DNA of 64,000 nt from Sphingopyxis lindanitolerans. GTDB taxonomy: Bacteria; Pseudomonadota; Alphaproteobacteria; Sphingomonadales; Sphingomonadaceae. Of the stretch, positions 34,994 to 42,982 are shown piece after piece. The position numbers were made by a program, and so were the translations under genes. The DNA lies in contig NZ_CM009578.1 in the NCBI RefSeq assembly GCF_002993885.1, positions 3,677,569-3,741,568 on the forward strand, in the 5' to 3' direction. Position 1 is the first letter of the stretch. Every line of letters begins with the position of its first letter. Below the pieces are notes generated by a model. That model was not told the DNA's origin. It made no database searches and saw only the letters and a list, made by a program, of their open reading frames with translations.

Positions 34994-35075
34994 TTGCGAC
35001 CCGGAACAGTTCCCCGACCGGAACTGATCCTCCTGTCCCGGCCGCGCCCTTCGGGGCTGCGGCCGGGAACCTTTC
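34994..35075 (+). ncRNA. Candidate CRP-dependent small RNA
   Basis: About 80 nt from the predicted start to just beyond the UUCG-capped hairpin. It contains a first stem (AGTTCC/GGAACT, loop CCGACC), a single-stranded CCTCCTG that could pair with ribosome-binding sites, and the terminator stem. The arrangement is like enterobacterial CRP-controlled small RNAs, but this is inferred from sequence alone. Confidence 0.3.
35036..35068 (+). terminator. UUCG-capped terminator-like hairpin
   Basis: TCCCGGCCGC pairs with GCGGCCGGGA, one T bulges, and inner GCCC/GGGC is closed by a TTCG tetraloop. ACCTTTCG follows. It is one of the strongest hairpins in the window. Confidence 0.6.
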
Positions 35076-35218
35076 GCAGCCTTCTCGCATTATTCCTTCA
35101 TCGGGCGAGCGACGCCGGGGTCCGGCCTCGCTTGCGCATTTCGGTTGCTGCCGGGTGCGTCGTCCGGTTGCTTCGGGTCCGGTCGGTTCGGGCCCGCTTG
35201 GTTCGGGAAGGAAGGATC

Positions 35219-35266
35219 ATGCGAGGATTCGTCATCGCCCCGGTCGTCGTCGGCGGCCCTGGATGA
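35219..35266 (+). CDS. Possible 15-residue peptide (MRGFVIAPVVVGGPG)
   Basis: A very short frame directly after a strong AAGGAAGGA ribosome site. The peptide is hydrophobic in the middle. It may be a leader peptide for the following small membrane-protein gene, or the ribosome site may be chance. Nothing else supports it. Confidence 0.2.
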   Translation: MRGFVIAPVVVGGPG

Positions 35267-35382
35267 ACCCGCCGACCCCCGCCGCGCGATCGCCGCCATT
35301 TCGCTAGGCGATTGCAGATATTTAGGTTAGCATCGACCCGCCTGTCCCATCAGGCGCCATAATGATCATAGGGGGTCATAAC

Positions 35383-35655
35383 ATGATTGATTTCATTATC
35401 GCACTCGTCATGGGCGGCATCATCGGCTGGCTCGCCAGCATCGTGATGCGCACCGATGCCCAGCAGGGCATCTTCCTCAACATCATCGTCGGTTGTATCG
35501 GCTCGATCCTCGGTCGGCTGCTGCTCGGCGGTGTCTTCGGCGGCGGCCATTTGCGCGGCGACGCCTTCGATTGGCGAACGCTGGTGACGGCCTTCATCGG
35601 CGCGATCATCCTGCTCGCCATCGTCAACCTGATCCGGCGCGGCAGCGTGCGCTGA
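35383..35655 (+). CDS. GlsB/YeaQ/YmgE family small membrane protein
   Basis: 90 residues from the ATG at 35383, which has GGGGG about 10 nt upstream; the frame opens earlier at 35362. It has three hydrophobic segments and the family's glycine-rich helix-packing pattern (GGIIGWLAS, VGCIGSILG). This transglycosylase-associated or stress-related family has no firm function. A strong terminator follows. Confidence 0.85.
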   Translation: MIDFIIALVMGGIIGWLASIVMRTDAQQGIFLNIIVGCIGSILGRLLLGGVFGGGHLRGDAFDWRTLVTAFIGAIILLAIVNLIRRGSVR

Positions 35656-35699
35656 CGGAAAAGCCGGCGCTCCGGTCCGATCCGGGCCGGGTCCGGGTG

Positions 35700-35738
35700 A
35701 AATGGGGGCGGTCGACCTGGGTCGGCCGCCCCCATTTT
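35700..35738 (+). terminator. Intrinsic terminator after the small membrane protein gene
   Basis: AAATGGGGGCGG pairs perfectly with CCGCCCCCATTT (12 bp) around a 13-14 nt loop and ends in TTTT. The complementary A-run makes it usable in both directions. Confidence 0.8.
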
Positions 35739-35941
35739 CATGAACGCAAACACTGGAAATCATGGGCCGGCTTCTCTATGGCGCGGCTCCCTGGGGGATG
35801 GGGAAGCGGCAATCCATCGCCTCTTGCGCGCGGTGATTTAATAGGGTAACACACCTTCAGAGGATATCCTGCCCCGCGGGCCGGGCGCTTTGCCGACGGC
35901 GACGCGCGAACGGTGGCCGCGGACGGCGGAGGGGACGTGGC

Positions 35942-37138
35942 GTGAACTACGAACGGAAAGTGGATTCGATGGACAGCCTGGCGGGGACGCAAAGCTTTTA
36001 CGAAGAGACGGACAATCGCCGCAAGCGGACGCGGCTGATCGTCGCCGTCGTGCTGATCGTCCTGGCGCTCGCGGCGGCCTGGTTCGCCTTTTCGAGCGTC
36101 AAGGGCGACGGCGCGGCGCCGGCGGGCGGCCCCGGAGCGCAGGCGGTTCCCCATGTGACCGTCATGATTCCGGGCCGCGTGCCGGTCGTTGCCGCGATCG
36201 CGGTGAACGGCACGATCGCGGCGCGGCGCGAGATGCCGGTCGGCATCGCGGGCGAGGGCGGGCAGGTGGTTCGCGTGCTCGTCGAGCCCGGCCAGTGGGT
36301 CGGCGCCGGGCAGACGCTCGCCGTCCTCGACCGGTCGGTGCAGACGCAGCAGGCGGCCAGCCTGTCGGCGTCGATCAAGGTGGCGCAGGCCGACGCCAAT
36401 CTGGCCCAGTCTGAACTCGATCGCGCGCAGGCGCTGGTCGGCCGCGGTTTCATCTCGAAGGCCGATCTCGACCGCAAGCGCGCAACCCGCGATTCAGCGA
36501 ACGCGCGCGTCCGCGTCGCGCAGGCGCAATATCAGGAAGCCGTCGCGCGCAACGGCCGGCTCAACATCGTCGCGCCCGCGGCGGGACTGGTGCTGACGCG
36601 CCAGGTCGAGCCCGGTCAGGTCGTCGGCGCGGGCGCCGGCGTCCTGTTCCGCATGGCGAAGGGCGGCGAGATGGAAATGCTCGCGCAGCTTGCCGAAGCC
36701 GACCTCCAGCGCGTCAAGATCGGCACCCGCGCGACGGTTACCCCGGTTGGCAGCGACCTGAAGATCGCGGGCCAGGTGTGGCAGGTGTCCCCGATCGTCA
36801 ACATGGACACGCGGCAGGGCACGGTGCGCATCGCGATTCCCTATAGCAGCGCGCTGCGCCCCGGCGGCTTTGCCGACGCGCGGCTCGTGGCGGGCTCGGG
36901 CGAGGCGCCGCTGCTTCCCGAAAGCGCGGTGCAAAGCGGCCCCGAGGGCAATTTCGTGCTGATCGTCGGCAAGGACGACAAGGTCGAACGGCGCGCCGTG
37001 AAGGTCGGCACGGTCACCGACGGCGGCGTGTCGATCGCATCGGGCCTGGCCGGTACCGAAAAGGTCATCGTGCTCGCGGGCGCTTTCCTCAATCCCGGCG
37101 ACAAGGTGAAGCCGGTGTTGCAGAAATCCGCGCAGTAA
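35942..37138 (+). CDS. RND efflux periplasmic adaptor (membrane fusion protein)
   Basis: 398 residues starting at GTG with GGAGGGG just upstream; an ATG nine codons later is an alternative. One N-terminal helix anchors it (about residues 32-52). The usual adaptor order follows: a lipoyl half-motif (VRVLVEPGQWVGAGQTLAVLD), a coiled-coil hairpin (about 140-190), the second lipoyl half (APAAGLVLTRQVEPGQVV) and a beta-barrel/membrane-proximal part. It bridges the permease encoded 51 bp downstream to an outer-membrane channel; no such channel gene is in the window. Confidence 0.9.
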   Translation: MNYERKVDSMDSLAGTQSFYEETDNRRKRTRLIVAVVLIVLALAAAWFAFSSVKGDGAAPAGGPGAQAVPHVTVMIPGRVPVVAAIAVNGTIAARREMPVGIAGEGGQVVRVLVEPGQWVGAGQTLAVLDRSVQTQQAASLSASIKVAQADANLAQSELDRAQALVGRGFISKADLDRKRATRDSANARVRVAQAQYQEAVARNGRLNIVAPAAGLVLTRQVEPGQVVGAGAGVLFRMAKGGEMEMLAQLAEADLQRVKIGTRATVTPVGSDLKIAGQVWQVSPIVNMDTRQGTVRIAIPYSSALRPGGFADARLVAGSGEAPLLPESAVQSGPEGNFVLIVGKDDKVERRAVKVGTVTDGGVSIASGLAGTEKVIVLAGAFLNPGDKVKPVLQKSAQ

Positions 37139-37189
37139 GCAGCACCAACCGCAAGTGCAGGAACCGCTAGTGCCAAGGGCGTTCGAACC

Positions 37190-40100
37190 ATGAGCTTTCG
37201 CAATATTTCCGCCTGGTGCATCCGCAATCCGGTGCCGCCGGTCGTGCTGTTCATCCTGTTGCTGCTGGCCGGCGTCGTCAGTTTCAACCGGATGGACGTG
37301 AACGATCAGCCGGACATCGAATTCCCGGCGGTGCAGGTCATCGTGGTGCAGCCCGGCGCGGCGCCGTCCGAGCTGGAGACGCAGGTAACCCAGCGCATCG
37401 AGGCCGCGGTGCGCAGCGTCAGCGGGGTCGACGAGCTGTCCTCCTATGTCAGCGAGGGCAACAGCCGGACGATGGTGCAGTTCGCGATCGGCACCCCGAT
37501 CGACCGCGCCTATAATGACGTCAACCAGGCGGTTCAGCAGATCCGCAGCGACCTGCCCGACGGCATCCTCGAACCGCAGGTGGTGCGCGTCGACATCGCG
37601 GGCGGCCCGATCACCTACTTCTCGGTCGAGGCGTCCGACATGACGCTCGAACAGCTGAGCTGGTTCGTCGACAATACGGTCGCCAAGGAATTGCTGTCGA
37701 TCCACGGCATGGCGAAGGTCAGCCGGTCGGGCGGCGTCGACCGCGAAATTCGCGTCATCCTCGATCCCGCGCGGATGCAGAGCTATGGCCTGACCGCCAG
37801 CCAGGTGAACCAGGAACTGCGTCAGACGAACGTCAACGCCGCCGGCGGCCGCACCGAGATCGCGGGATCCGAACAGGCGGTCCGCGTCCTCGGCAACGCC
37901 GCCAGCGCCTTTGCGCTTGGCGAGACGCGCATCGCGATCGGCAATGGGCGGACGATCCGGCTGGGCGACGTCGCGAAGGTGACCGACGGCTATGCCGAAC
38001 AGCGCAACCTTGCGAAAATTCGCGGCAAGCAGGTGCTGTCCTTCTCGATCGAAAAAGCCAAGGGCGCGTCCGACGTCACCGTCCATGACGATGCGATGAA
38101 GAAGCTGGCGGAGATCAAGAAGGCCAATCCGAAGGTCAATTTCAAGATCCTGTTCACGCGCACCGAATATACGAAGGAACAATATCGCAGCTCGATGGCG
38201 GCGATGATCGAGGGCGCGGTGCTGGCCGTCGTCGTCGTCTTTCTGTTCCTGCGCGACTGGCGCGCGACGCTGATCAGCGCGATGGCGATCCCGCTGTCGG
38301 CGATCCCGACCTTCTGGTTCATGGACCTGATGGGCTTTTCGCTGAACAGCCTGTCGCTGCTCGCGCTCAGCCTGGTGGCGGGGGTGCTCGTCGACGATGC
38401 GATCGTCGAGATCGAGAATATCGTCAGACATATGCGAATGGGCAAGACCGCCTATCAGGCGTCGATCGACGCCGCCGACGAGATCGGCCTCGCGGTCGTC
38501 GCGACGACGATGTCGATCGTCGCGGTCTTCCTGCCGGTCGCGCTGATGCCGGGCATTTCGGGACAGTTCTTCATCCAGTTCGGAATGACCGTCGTCTTTG
38601 CGGTGCTCGTCAGCCTGGCGGTCGCGCGCATGATCACGCCGATGATCGCGGCCTATTTCCTGTCGGCGCAAGGCGCACAGGAGCATGCCTCGGGGCCATG
38701 GATTCACCGCTATGAGCGCATCCTGGCGTGGACGCTCGACAATAAGAAGCATCACAGGGTGCGCGCACAATATGAACCCGAGCCGACGCGGCTGGTCTAT
38801 CTGACCGTCCCGCTGGTCGCGGCGGCGCTCACCGGGCTGATGATGGTGTTCAGCTATTTCCAGCCGGTTCCGCTGGGGCAGGATGGCCCCAATCCGGCGC
38901 TGCATTTCCTGCTGAAAACCCCGTTCATGATCGTCTTCGCCTATCTTGTGGTCGGACTGCTTCAGATCATGGTCGGCGCGCTCGCTTATGCGGCGGGCAT
39001 GCGCGAATGGGCCTTTACCCGCTGGGCCGCCTTCATGGCCCGACGCGCCTATGCCCGATTGTTCGACCATCGCGTCTGGATCGTCGGCATCGGGGGCGCG
39101 GCGTTCGTGCTGAGCATCATCCTGTTCGCGACGCTGCCGCAACAGTTTCAGCCGACGATCAACAGCGATTTCAGCCAGATCAAATATGAACTGCCGCCGG
39201 GCTCGACGCTGGCGCAGAGCGAGGCGATCGTCCGGCAGATCGGGGCGATTATCGACGACAATCCAGCCGTCGAAACGGCCTTTTACGATGTCGACGTCGG
39301 CGGCGGGAACGCCTTCATCACGCTGAAGAAGCATCGCGAGGTCAGCAGCGTCGAATGGGAACGCGGATTGCAGCCGAAGCTGGCGGCGATCCCCGACGCG
39401 CGCGTGACCTTTCAGAGCCAGTCGGGCGGCTTTTCGGGCCGCGACATCACGATGGTGATCGGCGGCGACGATCCGGTGCAGCTCGAAAAGCATGCGTTGA
39501 AGATCGTCGGCGAGATGAGCAAGGTCAAGGAAGTGCGGTCGCCGCGCATCGAAGGCGACATTCCGCGACCCGAGATCATCGTCAACCCGCGCATGGACCT
39601 GGCCGCCGAACTCGGCGTCACCACCTCGGCGCTCAGCCAGACGATCCGCATCGCGACGCTGGGCGACATCGACCAGAATGCGGCGAAATTCTCGCTGTCC
39701 GACCGCCAGATCCCGATCCGGGTGCTCTTGTCCGAGGATTCGCGCCGCAGCCTGGCGACGATCGAGAATCTGCCGGTGCCGACCTCGCGCGGAACCACCG
39801 TGCCGCTGAAATCGGTTGCCGTGATCGGCTTTGGCGCCGGGCCGACCGAATTGCGCCGCTATAACCAGACGCGGCGCATCGTGATCGGCGCCGACCTGGC
39901 TCCGGGGCTCGTCACCGGTGATGCGCAGAAAAAGATCGACGCGCTGCCCGCGGTCAAGACCATGCCGCAGGGGGTCCGCAAGATCGTTCAGGGCGATGCC
40001 AAGTGGCAGGCCGAGCTGATCCAGAATTTCGTCATCGCGGTGGTGTCGGGTCTGCTGCTCGTTTTCTCGACCCTGGTGCTGCTCTATCGCCGCTTCCTGT

Positions 40101-40606
40101 CGCCGCTGGTCAATATGTCGTCGCTGCTGCTCGCGCCGCTCGGCGGATTGCTGGGCCTTCTGATCACCGGCACGGAAATCTCGATGCCGGTCTATATCGG
40201 GCTTTTGATGCTGCTCGGCATCGTCGCGAAAAACTCGATCCTGCTCGTCGATTTCGCGATCGAGGAGATGGATCATGGCATCGAGAAGGGCGAAGCGCTG
40301 CTCGACGCGGGGCGCAAGCGCGCGCAGCCGATCGTGATGACCACCGTCGCGATGGTCGCGGGCATGGTTCCCACCGCGCTGTCGCTGTCGGGCGATGGCG
40401 CATGGCGCGCCCCGATGGGCATCGTCGTGATCGGCGGGTTGATCCTGTCGACCCTGCTGACGCTGTTGATCGTCCCCGCGGGCTTCAGCCTTGCCGACAG
40501 CATCGAGAAACGGCTCGGCCGCTTTTTCTCGAGCAATCTGCTCACCTATCGCAAGGGTGACGATAGCAAGCCGCACGGCGCGCCAAAGCCGCACGCGGCC
40601 GAATGA
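37190..40606 (+). CDS. RND efflux permease, with an unusual central membrane insertion
   Basis: 1,138 residues, about 90 longer than typical AcrB/MexB-type pumps. RND signatures are present: [13 protein letters not shown] near the N-terminus, the proton-relay motif [14 protein letters not shown] in helix 4 and the duplicated second half. Residues of about 520-606 form an extra segment, between the usual helix 6 and helix 7, with two additional hydrophobic stretches ([19 protein letters not shown] and [19 protein letters not shown]). The substrate is unknown. A long frame on the opposite strand is a shadow. Confidence 0.9.
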   Translation: MSFRNISAWCIRNPVPPVVLFILLLLAGVVSFNRMDVNDQPDIEFPAVQVIVVQPGAAPSELETQVTQRIEAAVRSVSGVDELSSYVSEGNSRTMVQFAIGTPIDRAYNDVNQAVQQIRSDLPDGILEPQVVRVDIAGGPITYFSVEASDMTLEQLSWFVDNTVAKELLSIHGMAKVSRSGGVDREIRVILDPARMQSYGLTASQVNQELRQTNVNAAGGRTEIAGSEQAVRVLGNAASAFALGETRIAIGNGRTIRLGDVAKVTDGYAEQRNLAKIRGKQVLSFSIEKAKGASDVTVHDDAMKKLAEIKKANPKVNFKILFTRTEYTKEQYRSSMAAMIEGAVLAVVVVFLFLRDWRATLISAMAIPLSAIPTFWFMDLMGFSLNSLSLLALSLVAGVLVDDAIVEIENIVRHMRMGKTAYQASIDAADEIGLAVVATTMSIVAVFLPVALMPGISGQFFIQFGMTVVFAVLVSLAVARMITPMIAAYFLSAQGAQEHASGPWIHRYERILAWTLDNKKHHRVRAQYEPEPTRLVYLTVPLVAAALTGLMMVFSYFQPVPLGQDGPNPALHFLLKTPFMIVFAYLVVGLLQIMVGALAYAAGMREWAFTRWAAFMARRAYARLFDHRVWIVGIGGAAFVLSIILFATLPQQFQPTINSDFSQIKYELPPGSTLAQSEAIVRQIGAIIDDNPAVETAFYDVDVGGGNAFITLKKHREVSSVEWERGLQPKLAAIPDARVTFQSQSGGFSGRDITMVIGGDDPVQLEKHALKIVGEMSKVKEVRSPRIEGDIPRPEIIVNPRMDLAAELGVTTSALSQTIRIATLGDIDQNAAKFSLSDRQIPIRVLLSEDSRRSLATIENLPVPTSRGTTVPLKSVAVIGFGAGPTELRRYNQTRRIVIGADLAPGLVTGDAQKKIDALPAVKTMPQGVRKIVQGDAKWQAELIQNFVIAVVSGLLLVFSTLVLLYRRFLSPLVNMSSLLLAPLGGLLGLLITGTEISMPVYIGLLMLLGIVAKNSILLVDFAIEEMDHGIEKGEALLDAGRKRAQPIVMTTVAMVAGMVPTALSLSGDGAWRAPMGIVVIGGLILSTLLTLLIVPAGFSLADSIEKRLGRFFSSNLLTYRKGDDSKPHGAPKPHAAE

Positions 40607-40676
40607 TGGAGGGCAGCCGGCGCCGCGCCTGGCCGCGCCGGTTGCAACCTTCCGCGCGTTTCGCCATTTGACAGGC

Positions 40677-41942
40677 ATGACCGACCGCGCTTTCCCCCGG
40701 CCGTTGGGCATTGCCGTTCCGACCGGCGGGCTCAATATTCGTATTTTTGCGACGGGCCTGCTCGTCGTGATGGCGGCGATTTTTTTCGGCGCCCGCTATT
40801 ATCAGGACGCGCACCCCGCGATCGGCTTTGTCCGCGCCTTTGCCGAGGCGGCGATGGTCGGCGGGCTTGCCGACTGGTTCGCGGTCACCGCTCTGTTTCG
40901 CCACCCGATGGGCATCCCGATCCCGCATACGGCGATCGTGCCGCGCAACAAGAACCGCATCGGCGACACGCTCGCGCGCTTCCTGCTCACCAATTTCCTG
41001 CTGCCGCGCCTGATCGCGCGCAAGATGCAGACGCTCGACGTCGCGGGCGCGGTCGGCAAATTCCTGTCGCAGCCCGCCGAGGGTGGTGGGCGGCTGAGGC
41101 TTGGCGCGTCGCGGATCATCGCCGACGCGCTTGGCGCGCTCGACCAGCAGCGGCTGGGCGGCATGGTCAAATCGGCGATCGCCGATCGGCTGCGCGAACT
41201 CGACGTCGCGCCGCTGCTCGGCCAGGCGATGCAGGCGGCGCTCGCCGAGGGGCGGCACCAGCCGTTGCTCGACGCGATGGTTCAATGGGGGTCGAAGACG
41301 CTCGAACTCAACGAGCATCTGATCCACCAGATGGTCCATGACAACAGCAATGCGATCGTCCGCTTCACCGGCCTCGACGAAAGCATTTCGAACCGCATCG
41401 TCGCCGGGCTGTCGAAGCTGCTCGGCGAAATGGCGGGCGACGAGACGCATCCGCTGCGCATCCGCGTCGAGGAAGGGCTCGCCAAGATGGCGCTCGACCT
41501 TCAGAACGACCCCGAGGTGCAGGCGAAGGTCGCGACGGTGCGCGACGAACTGCTGGAGAATAAGGCGGTCAAGCGCTGGCTCGACGGATTGTGGGAGCAG
41601 GGGCGCGGCGCGCTCCTCAAGGCCGCGCGCGATCCCGAAACGATGCTCGCGGGGCGCATCGGCGAACTCGTCACCCAATTCGGCGCGATGTTGGGCGAGG
41701 ATGTCTCGATCAAGCGCACGCTCAACCGCTATGCGCGCCGCGCGGTCGTCGGCATGGTCGATAGCTATGGCGAGACGGCGCTGAAACTCGTGTCGGACAC
41801 GATCCGCGGCTGGGACGCCAAAACGATCACCGACCGGCTGGAAAATGCGGTCGGCGACGACCTGCAATATATCCGCATCAATGGCACGCTGGTCGGCGGG
41901 CTGGTGGGGGTGGCGATCCACGCGGTGGATGTGTTGCTGTAA
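40677..41942 (+). CDS. DUF445 family membrane protein
   Basis: 421 residues from the ATG at 40677; the longer upstream frame overlaps the permease end. One or two N-terminal helices are followed by the family hallmark AFAEAAMVGGLADWFAVTALFRHPMGIPIPHTAIVP (split over 40838-40945). A long helical middle and a C-terminal hydrophobic segment (NGTLVGGLVGVAIHAVDVLL) complete it. The function of this widespread family is not established; E. coli YjiN belongs to it. Confidence 0.85.
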   Translation: MTDRAFPRPLGIAVPTGGLNIRIFATGLLVVMAAIFFGARYYQDAHPAIGFVRAFAEAAMVGGLADWFAVTALFRHPMGIPIPHTAIVPRNKNRIGDTLARFLLTNFLLPRLIARKMQTLDVAGAVGKFLSQPAEGGGRLRLGASRIIADALGALDQQRLGGMVKSAIADRLRELDVAPLLGQAMQAALAEGRHQPLLDAMVQWGSKTLELNEHLIHQMVHDNSNAIVRFTGLDESISNRIVAGLSKLLGEMAGDETHPLRIRVEEGLAKMALDLQNDPEVQAKVATVRDELLENKAVKRWLDGLWEQGRGALLKAARDPETMLAGRIGELVTQFGAMLGEDVSIKRTLNRYARRAVVGMVDSYGETALKLVSDTIRGWDAKTITDRLENAVGDDLQYIRINGTLVGGLVGVAIHAVDVLL

Positions 41943-42020
41943 ACCGCCGCCCCCGCGCAGGCGGAGGCCGCCATCGGCGTAGCGCAAGGCTGCCGGCCCC
42001 CGCCTGCGCGGGGGCGACGG
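41943..42020. repeat. Palindromic intergenic repeat (CCCGCGCAGGCGG type)
   Basis: GCCCCCGCGCAGGCGGAGG on the left and CCCCCGCCTGCGCGGGGGC on the right form an imperfect inverted repeat between convergent genes. It probably serves as a bidirectional terminator. A single related arm occurs near 5603-5615. Confidence 0.7.
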
Positions 42021-42812
42021 TCATCGGCAGGCGGCCAATCCCTCGCGAAAACTCGGATAGCGCGGGGTCCAGCCGAGCAGCCGCTTCGCCTTGCCGTTCG
42101 CGACGCGGCGGTTTTCGGCATAGAAGGCGCGCGCGGCGGGGGACAGGTCCGCTTCGTCGAGCGTCCGCAGCGGCGGCAACGGCGCCGCCAGCATCGCGCA
42201 GCCCCATTCGACGAGCCGGTTCTGGTGGCAGGGCTCGTCGTCGGCGAGATTGTAGAGGCCCGCCGGCCCGCCGAACGACGCGATGACGCCGCCCGCGATA
42301 TCGTCGACATGGATGCGGCTGAACACCTGTCCGGGCAGGGCGATCCGGTGCGCGCGACCTTCGCCGACGCGGTCGAGGATCGAGCGGCCGGGGCCGTAAA
42401 TGCCGGGAAGGCGAAACACGCGCGCATCGCCGCGCAGCGCCGCCCAGGCGGCGTCGGCGGTGTTGCGGTCCGGGCGGCGGCCTTTGACCGGCGCGCTCTC
42501 ATCGACCCACGCGCCGCCGGTGTCGCCATAGACTCCGGTCGAGGAGAGGTAGCCGACCCAGGTTGCGGGCGCGAGTGCGATCGCTTCGCCATAGCGGGCC
42601 AGGACCGGGTCCGCGCCGTCCACCGGCGGCACCGACGACAGAATATGCGTCGCCGACCGCAGCGCGCCGAGCACCGCGCTCGTATCGGTAAAGGCGATGC
42701 TGTCGCCGCGCCCGTCGCGCGTCGTGCCCGCAACGTCCCAGCCGCGCGCGCCGAGCCGGTCGGCAAGGCGCCCCGCCGCATAGCCCATTCCGAAAATCAG
42801 CATCTTTGCCAT
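42021..42812 (-). CDS. NAD(P)-dependent epimerase/SDR-like protein (YeeZ type)
   Basis: 263 residues. The N-terminal Rossmann start is MLIFGMGYAAGRLADRL. The short-chain dehydrogenase-like YLSSTGVYGD segment has Thr-Gly-Val-Tyr in place of a classical Tyr-x3-Lys site. IHVDDIAGGVIAS and the C-terminal KRLLGWTPRYPSFREGL are typical of extended SDR proteins of the YeeZ/YbjS kind. The substrate is unknown. It stands alone, convergent with the DUF445 gene. Confidence 0.75.
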   Translation of the reverse strand: MAKMLIFGMGYAAGRLADRLGARGWDVAGTTRDGRGDSIAFTDTSAVLGALRSATHILSSVPPVDGADPVLARYGEAIALAPATWVGYLSSTGVYGDTGGAWVDESAPVKGRRPDRNTADAAWAALRGDARVFRLPGIYGPGRSILDRVGEGRAHRIALPGQVFSRIHVDDIAGGVIASFGGPAGLYNLADDEPCHQNRLVEWGCAMLAAPLPPLRTLDEADLSPAARAFYAENRRVANGKAKRLLGWTPRYPSFREGLAACR

Positions 42813-42869
42813 CGCCGCCCTTATTGCGCGCTTCGCGGCGCAAGCCTAGGATAATGAACAAACCTTTTT

Positions 42870-42959
42870 CCGTTCGTGCTGAGTTTGTCGAAGCACCGTT
42901 CTTCCTTCGGAGTCGCAGAAGGAGAGAACGGCCCTTCGACAAGCTCAGGGCAAACGGTT
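42870..42959. repeat. Palindromic intergenic repeat (TTCGACAAGCTCAGG type)
   Basis: CCGTTCGTGCTGAGTTTGTCGAAGC on the left (over 42870-42895) and GGCCCTTCGACAAGCTCAGGGCAAACGG on the right form an imperfect hairpin. It is a widespread sphingomonad-type intergenic repeat in the region between divergent genes and just upstream of pepN. Confidence 0.7.
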
Positions 42960-42982
42960 CTTCTTCAAGGCATCTCCCGCGC

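Larger units (their letters stand above)
34238..35382. other. 1.1-kb gene-free region, probable small-RNA locus
   Basis: Open frames here are Arg/Thr/Ser-rich, lack domain patterns and overlap each other on both strands, so I reject them as genes. What I can see: a direct repeat AAAATGCTGCGCG (about 34321 and 34343); one DnaA-box-like TTATCCACA (34383-34391); a GGA-rich stretch; a hairpin with a GCGA loop (34835-34860); a perfect CRP site (34946-34961); a second strong hairpin with a UUCG loop (35036-35068); and a short open frame with a strong ribosome site (35219). Confidence 0.7.

Noticed and set aside
34402..35266. Plus-strand frames of 143 and 191 codons after nadA
   Set aside because: They are Arg/Thr/Ser-rich, overlap in different frames, have no ribosome site and pass through hairpins; RNA is a better explanation.
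36494..40735. A 1,413-codon minus-strand frame opposite the RND efflux genes
   Set aside because: The RND adaptor and permease read with full motifs on the plus strand; the minus frame is compositionally biased and has no motif.
42806..42982. N-terminal extension of pepN
   Set aside because: The extra codons come from an intergenic palindromic repeat, not from the aminopeptidase family.
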